This document shows positions 22,492-33,303 of a stretch of 64,000 nucleotides of DNA, piece by piece. The position numbers and the translations under genes were made by a program. The notes beneath the pieces are model-generated. The model had not been told where the DNA came from and made no database searches. It saw only the letters and a program-made list of their open reading frames with translations. Source of the DNA: Pegoplata infirma (lineage: Eukaryota > Arthropoda > Insecta > Diptera > Anthomyiidae); NCBI GenBank assembly GCA_963921195.1, contig OY992538.1:230819462-230883461 (forward strand), read 5' to 3'. Positions within the stretch are counted from its first letter, which is position 1. Every line of letters starts with the position of its first letter.

Positions 22492-24179
22492 GTTTATTTT
22501 CACCAATTTTTAAATAATGTTTTTTGCAATAAATGTTTTTACATTGGAGAGTGTGACTATATTTGACAAGGCCAAATTTAACTTTTTTACTTGTTTTTAC
22601 AAAAAAAAATGTTTTCTCAATACAAAATTTTGCTAGTCGAAAAAAATGCTCACTCAAAATTTTTTTAACTAAAAAAATTTTTCCAATTTAATTTTTCAAA
22701 ATTCCATCACCAAAAAAAAGTTTTTGCACCCAAATTAATTTTTAATCAAAATGTTTTGGACATTGGATATTAACTTTTTTACTTATTTTCATTTAATTAA
22801 ATAAAATTGAGTCCTTTTATATCCTTTTAACCAATTTCAGGGTTAATGCTTTAACTTAACTTCCGTTTTAAACTTATGAATGGTATTTTTTCTTTGTAAA
22901 AGAGAAAACTGTCATCTGGTGCTCTAGTTGTAAGTGTCAATTAAAAGCGTAAAACTAAAGCACTCAAGGGGTGGTTTACATTAAGTTTAATAAGAAAACA
23001 AACAGAAGAGGGTGGAAAGGAACAGACATTCACTCGACATACTAAATAAAGCACATGTTTTTTTAACAAAATTATATGGGAATTTTAAAATATGTTTTTA
23101 AATTATTTAAATATTTTTTATAAAAAAAAAAACAATTAAATATTAAAAATAATTTCATGACAAAGGGGGAGTTGACTGGCGTAAAAGGATAATGACCAAT
23201 AAGAAATATTGATTTTAAAAAACACGCACAAAGGATAATATATATTTTTTTGTTTAGAATTTTAATTATTTAAAGATTCTAATTTTAAATATGCAGCTTT
23301 TTGATTTTGGAGGGGGGGGGTAACTTTTTTTTATTAATTTTGTTACAAAGGAACCCTGCTTGACAATTTTTTACATCATAAATATGACCATTTTTTGTCA
23401 AATTGAATTTTTATATAAAAATTCTTTATTGCAAGACTTCTTCAAAAATATTTTTTTAATACTAAAAGTTCAATATTCCGAAAAAATCCAATAAAGTATT
23501 AGATATTTATACATGTTTCATTTACAAAATTTTTCAGATGTTGAGACATTTTTACTACAAAAAAACTTTTAGAAGAATAACCCATTTCTAAAATATTTGC
23601 CTTTAGAGGAATTTTCAGATTCTAAAACCGTTGTCATATAAAAAAGTTATTTAATTTTGAGATCGTATTATCGGTAGAAAAATTCTCAGATTCAACATTT
23701 TTTTCAGATGGGTTCCATTCTTTCTATATAAAAATTTCCAAATTCTGATGCACTTTTCTTAAAGAAAAACTCTGAAACTTTTTTCACATAGAAACATCCT
23801 TAGTACCTTTTCTTATGATGTCGTTTTTCCAAAAAAATATGATATCGTTTCCACTATTGATAATTCCAGTCATACCTATTAGCTATAATAAAATCGCCAT
23901 TTTCCAGAATTAATCCAATTTATTGGTTTTTTAGGCAATAATATGAAATTGTGATATCGTTTTCGGTATCGAAATTCCCAGGAATAACGATTGTAAAATG
24001 GTATCATAATTTGACTTTAATGCTTTCTAAGTGAATTTCTTCTATTCTGAAACATTTTTCATATAGAAAAATTATTCTAACAAGGGAAGTATCCCAACAC
24101 CTACAAAATGATTTGCCTGAAACTTAAAATATTTACAAAACAGACGACTTTAAGGATGGGGTGTCTCGGCCACAGTACA
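22492..24179. other. AT-rich repeat-derived region, no gene
   Basis: 22535-22600 has a decayed DINE 3' block (GACAAGGCCAAATTTAACTTTTTTACTTG), and 22765-22795 another trace. From 22860 on the DNA is A/T-rich, with a G9 run near 23310 and recurrent AAAAATTCTCAGATTC-like motifs in 23400-23800. No exon could be supported. Confidence 0.4.
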
Positions 24180-24440
24180 GACTAGTATGCAAACAATGGT
24201 GCTAATTTCGTACTTTCCAATATGGTGGCAAGGTTTTTAGTACAGAATTATCATCGCTGCCTAGTGTATGTGTGTCTGTACGTGTGAGCTTTTGTGTATG
24301 TATTTTTGTTGTTTGTTTACGTTTTGTATGAAACGTCAAAAGTTACACCGTGTGCTGTCACTAATACTTACACACATCAAATGCACCTCTGTGAACCTAC
24401 TACTCATGTACTGTGGTCTCGGCATATCAGCCATATCAGT
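24180..24440 (+). repeat. Dispersed repeat, uninterrupted copy
   Basis: CGTACTTTCCAATATGGTGG, TCATCGCTGCCTAGTGTATG and ACGTTTTGTATGAAACGTC occur in the same order at 45748-46390. This copy reads straight through TGTCTGTACGTGTGAG near 24270, giving the empty site for the hAT MITE found in the other copy. Identity is high (about 95% by eye). Confidence 0.85.
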
Positions 24441-24951
24441 GTTTAAAAATTTCGTTGTTCCCTTATAAACCAATGTGGACCTTCGGGAAAATTTTGATAA
24501 CCCTGAAGGAACAATAATATCGTCTAGAACAAAAATACATGTCGATTTAAATTTAATAAAAATTATTTCGTATTAATATGGAGAGTATCGGTCTATATCT
24601 TCACATAAATACCCCTGAAAATTTACACCTTTTCATGAAAAAAAGCACAATTTTTACACCATTGGATAGGCATTAAAAAACCTTTCTTGTCATATGGAAA
24701 CATCTTTCTTAGAAGGAAATGTCTGAAAAATCAATAAAACAAAAAAAAAAAATTATCAGATTCAAAAAAAGAAAAATTCTAAGAATCTTCCATCAGAAAA
24801 AACATTTTTCCTTGCCAAAAAAATCATAGATTTTGATAAACTTTTTCTGAAAACAGAAATTAATTTAATTTTAATTTTCGTTCCGAGAAACATATCCAAA
24901 TTTCATGAAAATCGGAGGATGACACCAGGGAGAAAGGGAAGTTAGTTAGTA

Positions 24952-25504
24952 CAGTCAAAAAATAATATTGTCAAATTACTAAAAAAATTCTCGTTATCAC
25001 ATTTTAGCAATATATCACAGTTTTCCTTTTTTTTTAACAAAAAGTTTTCCTTCAAAATTATTTTTTTTTTTTTTGTAATTTTACAATTTTTTTCGTAAAT
25101 GTCCAAATTTCCAAGGTAATTTTACAAAAAGATAATTTTACAAAAAAATCCAGTAAAATTACGAGAATTCCTTGTAAGTTTAATTTAAACACGTCAAAAA
25201 AGCTCAAATTTACAATTTTATTGGTAAAAAGCTTGTAAAATTTCAAAAAAGCTCGTTAGTTTTACTAGGAATTCCTGTCAAATAAAAGGTAGCAAAAATC
25301 TAGTAAAATCACGAAACCACCTTGTAAATTTTATCGCCTCAAAAAATTGTAAGTTTACAATTTTATTGGTAAAAAGCTTGTAAAATTACAAAACTATTGG
25401 TAAAAATCTTGTAAAATTACTAGGAATTCTAGTCAAATAGGAGGTAGCAAAAAAAAGAAAGTTAAAAACTTTTTTTTTGTCGTTTTACAAGGTTTTTTTT
25501 AGTG
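24952..25504. mobile_element. MITE, CAGTCAAAAAA...TTTTTTTAGTG, TA target, copy 1
   Basis: TA on both sides. The interior repeats GTAAAATTAC, TTGGTAAAAAGCTTGTAAAA and AGGAATTCCTGTCAAATA. Related to 25623-26099; Tc1/mariner-like by its target. Confidence 0.75.
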
Positions 25505-25622
25505 TAAAAATGAGTTTAGGCCGCTAAAAAAAGTTCGTGTCGAATTAATTTTCGTTGCGAACAACATATCCAAATTTCATGAAAACTGGAGGGTGACACC
25601 AGGGAGACTTTCCTTGTTAGTA
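25505..25622. repeat. Spacer repeat between the two MITE copies
   Basis: ATATCCAAATTTCATGAAAA, GGTGACACCAGGGAGA also stand before the first copy (24888-24935), and in reverse at 35874-35950. The two MITEs therefore hit equivalent places in two copies of another repeat, or were duplicated with it. Confidence 0.6.
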
Positions 25623-26099
25623 CACTAAAAAAAACCCTTGTCAAATTACTAGAAAAAGTCTCGTAATCCCAAAAGTTTTCTATCGAAATTAATTTTTTTT
25701 TTTTGTAATTTTACTATTTTTTTCGTAATTGTCCAAATTTTCAAGGTAATTTTACAGAAAATGTAGTAAAATTACGAGAATTCATTGTAAGTTTAAACAC
25801 GTCAAAAAAGTTGTTAATTTACAATTTTATTGGTAAAAAGCTCGTAGAATTACAAAAAAGATTGTAATTTTTGCTAGGAATACGAGGTAGCAAAAAATCT
25901 GCTAAAGTCACAAGAATTCTTTCTTTGTAATTTTTATTGCGTCAAGAAAGTTATAAATTTACAATTTAATTTAAAAAGCTTGTTAAATTTAAAAAAAAAG
26001 CTTGTAATTTTTACTAGGAATTCTAGTAAAATAAATAAATAAATTCTAAAAAAATTTACAAGTTTTTTTTTTGTAATTTTACAATTTTTTTTTTCAGTG
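25623..26099. mobile_element. MITE, CACTAAAAAAAA...TTTTCAGTG, TA target, copy 2
   Basis: TA at 25621-25622 and 26100-26101. Shares TTGTCAAATTACTAGAAAAA, TTACGAGAATTC and TAGGAATTCTAG with the first copy. Confidence 0.75.
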
Positions 26100-26187
26100 T
26101 AGGAGTTAAAAAAATACAGCCTTACCACAAGAAAATAAAATAAATTTAAAATGAGCTTTCAATTTTATTTCCATACAAATTGTTTTT

Positions 26188-26808
26188 ATACCCTCCACTT
26201 AGTGATAGAGGGTATATATAAGTTTGTCATTCCGTTTGTAACTCATCGAAATATCGGTCTGGGACCCCATAAAGTATATATATTCATGATGCCCGATCGA
26301 TTTTAAGACATTCTAGCGATGTCCGTCTGTCCGTCTGTCCGTCTGTCTGTCTGTTGAAAATGCTCTCGCGGACAAAATATTGCACAGAGATGACTGAAAC
26401 TTAACATATATATTGGAAGTTCTCCCGAGAAGTTTGGTATTGCATTTGAGCGATATCGGTTCAGCGGTTCAAAAGTTATGAACGAAAATGTAAGCACACC
26501 TTAAAAATTTCAGTACATTCAACATAACCTAAAAATACAAAATGCTTTAATTCGGCTTCTGGTTGACATACGTTAACATAATTGAACACCAAATGGTATT
26601 TAAACAAGTACGAACATATTTTTTGACAAAAAAAGAAAAAAATCGCGGATTTTTTTTTACCAAAATTTTTTTTTCGCGGAAATTTTTTTTTCAATTTTTT
26701 TTTTTAAAGTAATTTCCTTTTAATTAAAGTTGTTTGCAATATTCTTTTTGAAATTGTGGAGGGTATCACTACATTCGGCAAGGCCGAATTTAACTTTTTT
26801 ACTTGTTG
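26188..26808 (+). mobile_element. DINE-1-like element, complete copy (type A)
   Basis: Starts ATACCCTCCACTTAGTGATAG, carries the ACCCCATAAAGTATATATATTC core and GTCCGTCTGTCCG tract, then TGCTCTCGCGGACAAAATAT and ATCGGTTCAGCGGTTCAAAA. Ends GGAGGGTATCACTAC, ATTCGGCAAGGCCGAAT, TTACTTG. The reverse-oriented copies at 31650-32180 and 36016-36636 are the same type. Confidence 0.85.
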
Positions 26809-27636
26809 TTTTTAAAATCGACTTTCAAAAAATGTATTGAAAATTTGAAATTTAAAATAAAACTTTTGTTAAAATAGACTTTTTATTTTCTTGTGGTAAG
26901 GGCCATAATTTTTACTTTTTTATTTAAATTTTATTGTATTTATTTTATATTTATTAGAGACATAATTATTTGGAAACTTCGAGATTTTTTTTCACAAAGC
27001 TTTGTTAAATTGCACTGTTATTTTGGTTGATTAACAAGTATAATTAGTGAAATTTTTTATCCTTGTGTATTATTTTATTAATTTTTTTGTTATAAATTCC
27101 GAATCTTAGCATTTTCAAATTTTTTATCAAATTTTTAAAATTTTATCATTATTTTTTTTTTTTAATTCTTTCTTTAATTTAATATTTTCACTTTAAATTC
27201 ACATTTGATATTATTTTATTCTAATTTATTCAAAAAATTAAAATATTTTCTTTGTTTAATATATATATTTTTTTTTTTTTTTGTTTTATCACTAAAATAT
27301 TTATTTATATATTTGATTTGAAATTAACAACTGCTAACCGCACGACTTTAAAATTACAACTGCCGTTTAATTTTCTTATCATATTGCACATTTACCCGTG
27401 CTGTGAAATTTTCTTTTGCAATTTTTTTTTTTCTCCGTATTTTTTTGTTTAATTTTCATTATTGTTTTTTGTTAAATACTTAGGTAATACATTGCGTAGT
27501 AAGTATTGTATTGATTTAAAAAAGTTTATTTTGTATGCAAATAAATTTGAAATAATATACGATTTATTTGCATTTAAAAATCAAACAAATTAATAATGAA
27601 AAACTTGAAATTCAAAAAGAGCTTAATATTTATTAC
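26809..27636. other. AT-rich DNA, no gene
   Basis: Mostly T runs and low-complexity A/T sequence. Nothing codable or repeated elsewhere was recognised. Confidence 0.35.
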
Positions 27637-27644
27637 CTATATAT

Positions 27645-28134
27645 TAGAGATGGGCGCTGGTGACGTGATTACGAGTGAATCACGCGTGAGTGTGAGTAAT
27701 TTTATTTGAGTTGAAAAAAAATCTGCGTGAGTGTTTAGTGAGTTATTCAAATTTTTGCGTGAGTGATTAGTGAGTGAATAATTTTTTTTTAGTGAGTTTG
27801 CGTAATTTGATTTTACTTCATTGTTTTTTTTTTTCAATTATTGCAAAAAAATTTTTGATTTGATTTTACTTCATTGTTTTTTTAATTTTTTTGCGAAAAA
27901 ATATATTTTTAGCACTTTTTTTTTAAGAAAATTTTTGAGTAAAACTTCCGTGACTCAAGCGTGAGCGTTATTAAATCAGGTGTGAGGCACGCGTGAGCAA
28001 TTTCGTTTTTACCTAAGTGAATAGTGAGTGTGAGTAAAAGAAAAATTCGCGTGAGTGATTAGTGAGTGATTCGATTATTGTTTGAGCGAGCATCAGTGAG
28101 TGGGAGTCAAAATCAACTCACGCGCCCATCTCTA
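27645..28134. mobile_element. 490-bp hAT-like MITE with GTGAGTG subterminal repeats
   Basis: Termini TAGAGATGGGCGC...GCGCCCATCTCTA. Flanks CTATATAT (27637-27644) and CTATGTAT (28135-28142) match at 7 of 8 bases. The inside carries many GTGAGTG / GCGTGAG motifs near both ends, typical of hAT subterminal binding repeats. Related copies: 45257-45742, 59962-60462, and a fragment at 60488-60720. Confidence 0.88.
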
Positions 28135-28142
28135 CTATGTAT

Positions 28143-28915
28143 ATTATGTATTGTTGCTAGGAAAAAAATATTTTAAAGTCGGAACATTTTTTAATGCACT
28201 ATTTAAAAACAAACAAAACTTATCCTATTAAATTCAACGAGTTATTAAAAAAATTGTTTAAATATTATTTTAAAATTTGTCGAGTTTCTATTTTTTCAGA
28301 AAATAAAAAAATTCACACTATTTTTTTATTAAATGCGACTTTAAAAGTATTTTGGTTAACATTTAATCATTTCTAGTTAAATTTTTGAGAATGATTACTC
28401 TAGCTTGAGGTCAGATTTCTTTACTGATCATTACGATGATATTGTCAACTTAACAATTTTCAATAAACAATTTATTTATTTGTTTTAAATAGATGACAGG
28501 TGTTTTGAGCTGTGTTAATGGATCACTGTCAAGACTATTTAGCAAAATCTTTCACCAAATAAAAATTTTAAGGTCAAAAAATAAAAATTGCCCTAATTTT
28601 ATAAAACGTAAAGCGACGCATTGTAAAAATTTTAATGCCATTTATTGATGTAACAAAAATTGAATCATACAAGTTTTTTTTATTAAAAAACAAACTTTAT
28701 TATACTATTAAATTAACAAAATAATAAAATGTTTACAAATTTCTTTTTATCAATTAATTAATTTTTTTTAGACGAACTTGTCATCTCATTATCTGCATAC
28801 AACTTGCATTCACGTTTACAACTAAATCTCTGTTACTTTTTGCAACAAAATGTTTGTCACAAGAAATAAAATAAGTAGAGTTATTAATTAAACTTATTGT
28901 AAATTAAAAAAAAAA
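28143..28915. other. AT-rich DNA, no gene
   Basis: Low-complexity A/T sequence; several short open frames but no recognisable protein, and no repeat match noticed. Confidence 0.35.
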
Positions 28916-29487
28916 AACATGTAAGAGTGTTAAATTCGGCTGTGCCAAATCTTTTATACCCTCCAACATGCAAATAAATAAAAAAAAATTGCAGGGGCGT
29001 TTTCCTTTTTTTTATGGGGGGGGGGGGGTTGGTAGTAGTAATTGAGGGAGGCACATTTCTTCTCGAATATGTGTTTTAAAAATCATTCTTATGCTTTTTG
29101 CACTAAAGAAATACAAGTTTATCATTACTTAAAAATAACAAATATTCCACGCCCATTAAGGGAGGAGCGGACCGAAAAAACAACATTTTCTAATTCTGTG
29201 GGTCCAAATGCAGGACTTTGAACTTCTTGTAGCATAAAAATGTTGCATTTGTTAAACAAAAACACAAAAAGTCATATAAAAATATGGTATTTTTCAGAGG
29301 TTTTTTGTCCGATTTTGCTCCTTTACGAACTTAACCTGCCTAGGAACATAAGACATAATCATGTCAAATGTCGGGAGTCTAGCTCTTTTATTTTGGACTG
29401 CATCGTGTTAACTACAGACGGGCAGACGGACGGATGGACATCGCTAGAATGTATTAGAATCGATCACTGATCATAAATATATATGAT
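28916..29487 (-). mobile_element. DINE-1-like element (type B), truncated
   Basis: Begins with the inverted 3' block (GTTAAATTCGGCTGTGCC ... CTTTTATACCCTCCAA), a GGGGCGTTTTCC segment and a G14 run, and reaches the core on the minus strand (ACAGACGGGCAGACGG ... CATCGCTAGAATGTATTAGA ... TGATCATAAATATATATGAT), where it breaks off at the next repeat. Confidence 0.7.
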
Positions 29488-29857
29488 ATGGGGCATTCCA
29501 TGTGAAATCGGACACTTTGAAAAACTTTTTTTTTTAGATTTTCCCAATTTGTTTACAGTTTTTAGTACCCATCGAAGACTCCTTCGTGGTAAATTTTCAG
29601 ATTTTTTTGATGACCCGTTCAAAAGATATCGAATTTTTAAAAATTGGTAGTTTGTTCCTTTACTCAAATTTCTTTTAATCATAACTTCTTCAATAACGGT
29701 CCAAATTTCAAATTTTTTTTTTTTAATTTTTGTTTTTTACGTACTTTCTAAAAAAAAATCCAAAAAAATTCTTAAAAGCGCTCTAGTATGCGATTTTTAA
29801 GTTTTAAAATTTAAATCTCATTTTTGAAAATGTTTGTACTCTTCGATTTTTTTGAAA
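29488..29857. repeat. Dispersed repeat, copy of 4131-4480
   Basis: GGGGCATTCCATGTGAAATC, TTTTCCCAATTTGTTTACAG and GATGACCCGTTCAAAAGATA appear in the order found at 4131-4480. Confidence 0.7.
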
Positions 29858-30245
29858 TTTTTTTGTGTAAAACTTCTATCAATTCTACAAATTTTTTTGC
29901 CCAGGAAGATCGTGGGATAACGATTATTACTATTTTTTAAAATTTTTTGACAAAATTTTATTGTAATTTTCCAATCTTAAAATCATTTCTACTGCTCCAA
30001 TGGTGCGTCATAGAGGGGTCCTTTATAAGACCGACCCCATTAACTTTTACGTCTTAACATTTCCTTGGAACAAACTAATACCCCATCTCCATTTTTTAAG
30101 GGGGCTCCCACACAAAACGACATTTTTTAAAATGTCGTTTGAGAGGGTGAAATGTTTTCACCCTCTCAAACAACTAACATATAGTAAATGTCAGATTTTT
30201 CTGACTTCTTACGGAGTTGCTTTATCCATAATTTGCCGTTGGTTT
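29858..30245. repeat. Copy of the foldback arm plus a tight hairpin
   Basis: 29890-30125 matches the 18960-20235 foldback arms (GATCGTGGGATAACGATTA, CTACTGCTCCAATGGTGCGT). It ends in a double hairpin, AAACGACATTTT/AAAATGTCGTTT then GAGAGGGTGAAA/TTTTCACCCTCTC (30115-30172). Confidence 0.65.
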
Positions 30246-31020
30246 GACCCATAAAATTATTTGCGTGTACAAATAAAAATTAACATTTGCCTTGGATTAG
30301 TTTTTTTTTTTTTTGCTAAAAAAGACTTTAGAACATAAAATTTTTGCATAGATTTGAAGAATTGTATAAAATATAAACACAACAACAAAAAAATAGTTTA
30401 GTCAGCTCAAAAGCATAATAGATTTTACAGCCAAAATATTTGTTTTAAATTTAATAATTTAGTTTTTAAACATTTGTTTAACTAATTTGAAAATTTGTTG
30501 TAAAATTTACTATTACAAGAATAAAAATGTTCGTTGATTTTACTAAAAATGTAGTTGACCGCAAAACAACTTACATTGTCAGTAGTTTTAGATTATAAAA
30601 TTGATGCAGTACATTACTACTGAAAGTCCCACCGTACTTACCACATGACTTTTTCATTAACACACTCACTTACTTCTCTTTACAAAATATAACAATTTTT
30701 CACATTTTAAAAATTTCTTTTGTTTGTAATAATTAACTAATCGTAAGATTAGTAAAAACAAATGGAAGTTTTTGTGTTGGTAGTTTACTTCTGTTACTTC
30801 CACGTGTCAGGAAGTAAATGAACACCATTTCCAAAATTAAAAAAAATATTTATTTTAGCAATTTTTAAATTTTTAATTTTAACATCCTACCATGGTCAGG
30901 ACCTTCATGCACTAAAAAACTATGTTTTAGGCGGCTAAAATATGCACTAAAAAGTCTTGAAATATCATCACCCCCCCCCCCCCCCCCCCAAAAAAAAAAC
31001 GCCCCTGACAAATTTTTATT
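30246..31020. other. AT-rich DNA ending in a C18 run
   Basis: Low-complexity A/T sequence. From about 30895 it resembles type-B DINE interior, ending with a C18/A9 run (30970-31000) and GCCCCTGACAAATTTTT, the mirror of the GGGGCGTTTTCC segment at 28990. Confidence 0.4.
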
Positions 31021-31083
31021 TTTTACATTTTGGAGGGTATAAAAGATTCGGCACAGCCGAATTTAACACTCTCACTTGTTTTC
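31021..31083 (+). mobile_element. DINE-1-like 3' terminal block (type B)
   Basis: TACATTTTGGAGGGTATAAA, ATTCGGCACAGCCGAAT, AACACTCTCACTTG. It points opposite to the block at 28916, so the two enclose 28916-31083 as inverted ends. Confidence 0.75.
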
Positions 31084-31319
31084 CTTGACCCTTTTATTAA
31101 ATCAATCAAAATTTGAATTTTTGGACAATTTCCACCAAAATTTAAAATTTTTGAAATAATATAAGAGACAAAAAAGTTGAAATAAATTATGAAGTGAGGT
31201 TGAGATTGCTAGAAGTAGAATTGTATTGTTGGAAATTGAAACCGGTATGGGAATACCAAAAATCTCTATAATTTTGAGAAATTCAATTTATCTTCTGCAT
31301 TTTTTCAACTTGAACTCTT
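31084..31319. other. Short AT-rich spacer
   Basis: Nothing recognisable apart from A/T-rich sequence. Confidence 0.3.
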
Positions 31320-32275
31320 ATAAAAAATAAAAATAAAATATCTTGCGATGAAAAAAATTGATAAAAAAAAATATTGATGAAAAAAAATATTGATGAAAAA
31401 AAATGTTGATGAAAAAAAAATATTGATAACAAAAATATTGATGAAAAAAAATTATGAAAAAAATAGTGAAGAAAAAAATTTAATGAAAAAAAATTCAATG
31501 AAAAAAAAATGTTGATAATAAAAAAATATTGATGAAAAAAAAAATATTGATGAAAAAAAAATGTTGATGATAAAAAAATTTATAAAAAAAATATTGGTGA
31601 AAAAATATTGATGAAAAAAAATGTTGGTGATAAAAAAAATTGATAAAAAACAAATAAAAAAGTTAAATTCGGCCTTGCCGAATGTATTGATACCCTCCAC
31701 AATTACTTTTGAAAAAAAAATAAAAAAATTTCCGCGAAAAAAAAAATTTTCGTAAAAAAAAAATTTTTCGCAAAAAAAAAATCCGCCATTTTTTTCTTTT
31801 TTTAATAAATATGTTCGTGCTTGTTTAAATACCATTTGTGTCCAATTTTGTTCACATATGTCAACCAGCAGCCGAATTAAAACATTTTGTATTTTTAGGT
31901 TATGTTGAATGTAACAAAATTTTCGTTCATAACTTTTGAACCTCTGAACCGATATCGCTCAAATGCAATACCAAACTGCTCAGGAGAACTTCCAACAAAT
32001 ATGTTAAGTTTCAGTCATCTCTGTGTAATATTTTGGCCGTGATCACCATTTCCACAGACAGACGGACATCGCTAAAATGTTAAATGTCTTTATGGGGTCC
32101 CAGACCGATATTTCGATGAGTTACAAACGGAATGACAAACTTATATATACCCTCTATCACTAAGTGGAGGGTATAAAAATATTGGTGAAAAAAGTATTGA
32201 TGAAAAAAAAAAATATTGATAAAAAAAAAAATATTGATAAAAAAAATATTGATGAAAAAATAACATATTGAATAA
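31320..32275 (+). repeat. GATGAAAAAAAATATT minisatellite split by a DINE insertion
   Basis: Purine-rich tandem array with unit about 14-18 bp (AAAAAATATTGATG and variants) at 31328-31649, resuming at 32180-32275. The middle is a complete reverse DINE-1-like element. Long minus-strand open frames here, rich in Phe and Ile, are by-products of the repeat. Confidence 0.85.
31650..32180 (-). mobile_element. DINE-1-like element, complete copy (type A)
   Basis: Reads ACAAATAAAAAAGTTAAATT, ATTCGGCCTTGCCGAAT, GATACCCTCCAC at one end and CCCTCTATCACTAAGTGGAG GGTATAAAAA at the other, with core segments between. Flanked by minisatellite on both sides. Confidence 0.85.
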
Positions 32276-32733
32276 AAGAGCTAGACTCCTGAAGTTTGGC
32301 ACAAATATGTCTTATGGTCATAGGCTGGTTAAGTTTTCATATGGACCAAATCGGACCAGGGGGAAAAAAGTTCCCCCTTGAAGAACTTTTTATTTTTATT
32401 AAGCAAATGAAACATTTTAATGTCAGATGAAGTTCAAGGTCCTGCTCTTGAACCGCGGGGATTAGGAAATGTGTGTTTTTCGGGCGGCCCCCTTTTGTGG
32501 GCGTGGATACTGAAAAATTATTTAAATAATGATAAAATTGTGTTACTGAAATGCACAACGCAATATAAATGATTTTATGAACATAAACCGCGAGGGGGGG
32601 AGTGACCCCCATTAACCTCTGCCGACCTCTCCCCCACAAAAAACGCCACTGTCACTTTATTTTTTTTATTTTTTACATTTTGGAGGGTATCAAAAATTCG
32701 GCACAACCGAATATAAAATCTTACTTGTTTAAT
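32276..32733 (+). mobile_element. DINE-1-like element (type B), 5' truncated
   Basis: Shares GAAGTTTGGCACAAATATGT, AGGTTAAG-like text and GGGGGAAAAAAGTTCCCCC with 42411-42938. Ends GGAGGGTATCAAAAATTCGG CACAACCGAAT and TTACTTG. Confidence 0.75.
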
Positions 32734-32910
32734 TTTTTTTTTGTATTTTTGTTAAGCATATAAAACATCTTTATATAAAAACAATTCGACGTCGTGCATG
32801 TTGGACCCAGGCAATTAGAAGAGGTCGATTTTGTTTATATCCCCCCTATTGTGGAGTGTATAAAAAAATCGGCACAGTCAAATTTAACGCTCTTACTCGT
32901 TTTTTTTTAA

Positions 32911-33048
32911 CATTAAGGGCGGATTACTCAATGAAAAGTTAGCTGCTAACTGCCGATTTAACGGAGCCTTATGTCAAAATTTGTATGAAAAAGTTAAATT
33001 TAACGGAGAGTTATTTTATAACGGAGCATTGAGTAATCCAGCCTAAAT
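32911..33048 (+). mobile_element. piggyBac-like mini-MITE, copy 1
   Basis: About 135 bp; termini GGGCGGATTACTCAATG...CATTGAGTAATCCAGCC, TTAA on the left and TAAA on the right. Same as 34499-34625 in the opposite orientation. Confidence 0.75.
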
Positions 33049-33303
33049 GTAAAAAAAATTACAAATATTTAATTTATCATTTATTTATATCTTACACAAT
33101 TTTTTCTTAGAAAAAATTTCTTTAAAATTTTTTATTTTGTAAATATTTTTATTTTTTGTAGTAGACTTAAATAACTTAAAATTTATTCTGCGTAAATTTA
33201 GAAAGATTTTTTAAATGCTAAATACATAATGACGTGTTTTTTTATTTAAAAATTAAATATTACTATTTATTAATTTTCCATTATCTAACTCATAAATTAT
33301 GTG

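Noticed and set aside
31283..31835. Long minus-strand open frames rich in Phe/Ile
   Set aside because: They translate the GATGAAAAAATATT minisatellite and an adjoining DINE element; composition is dictated by the repeat.
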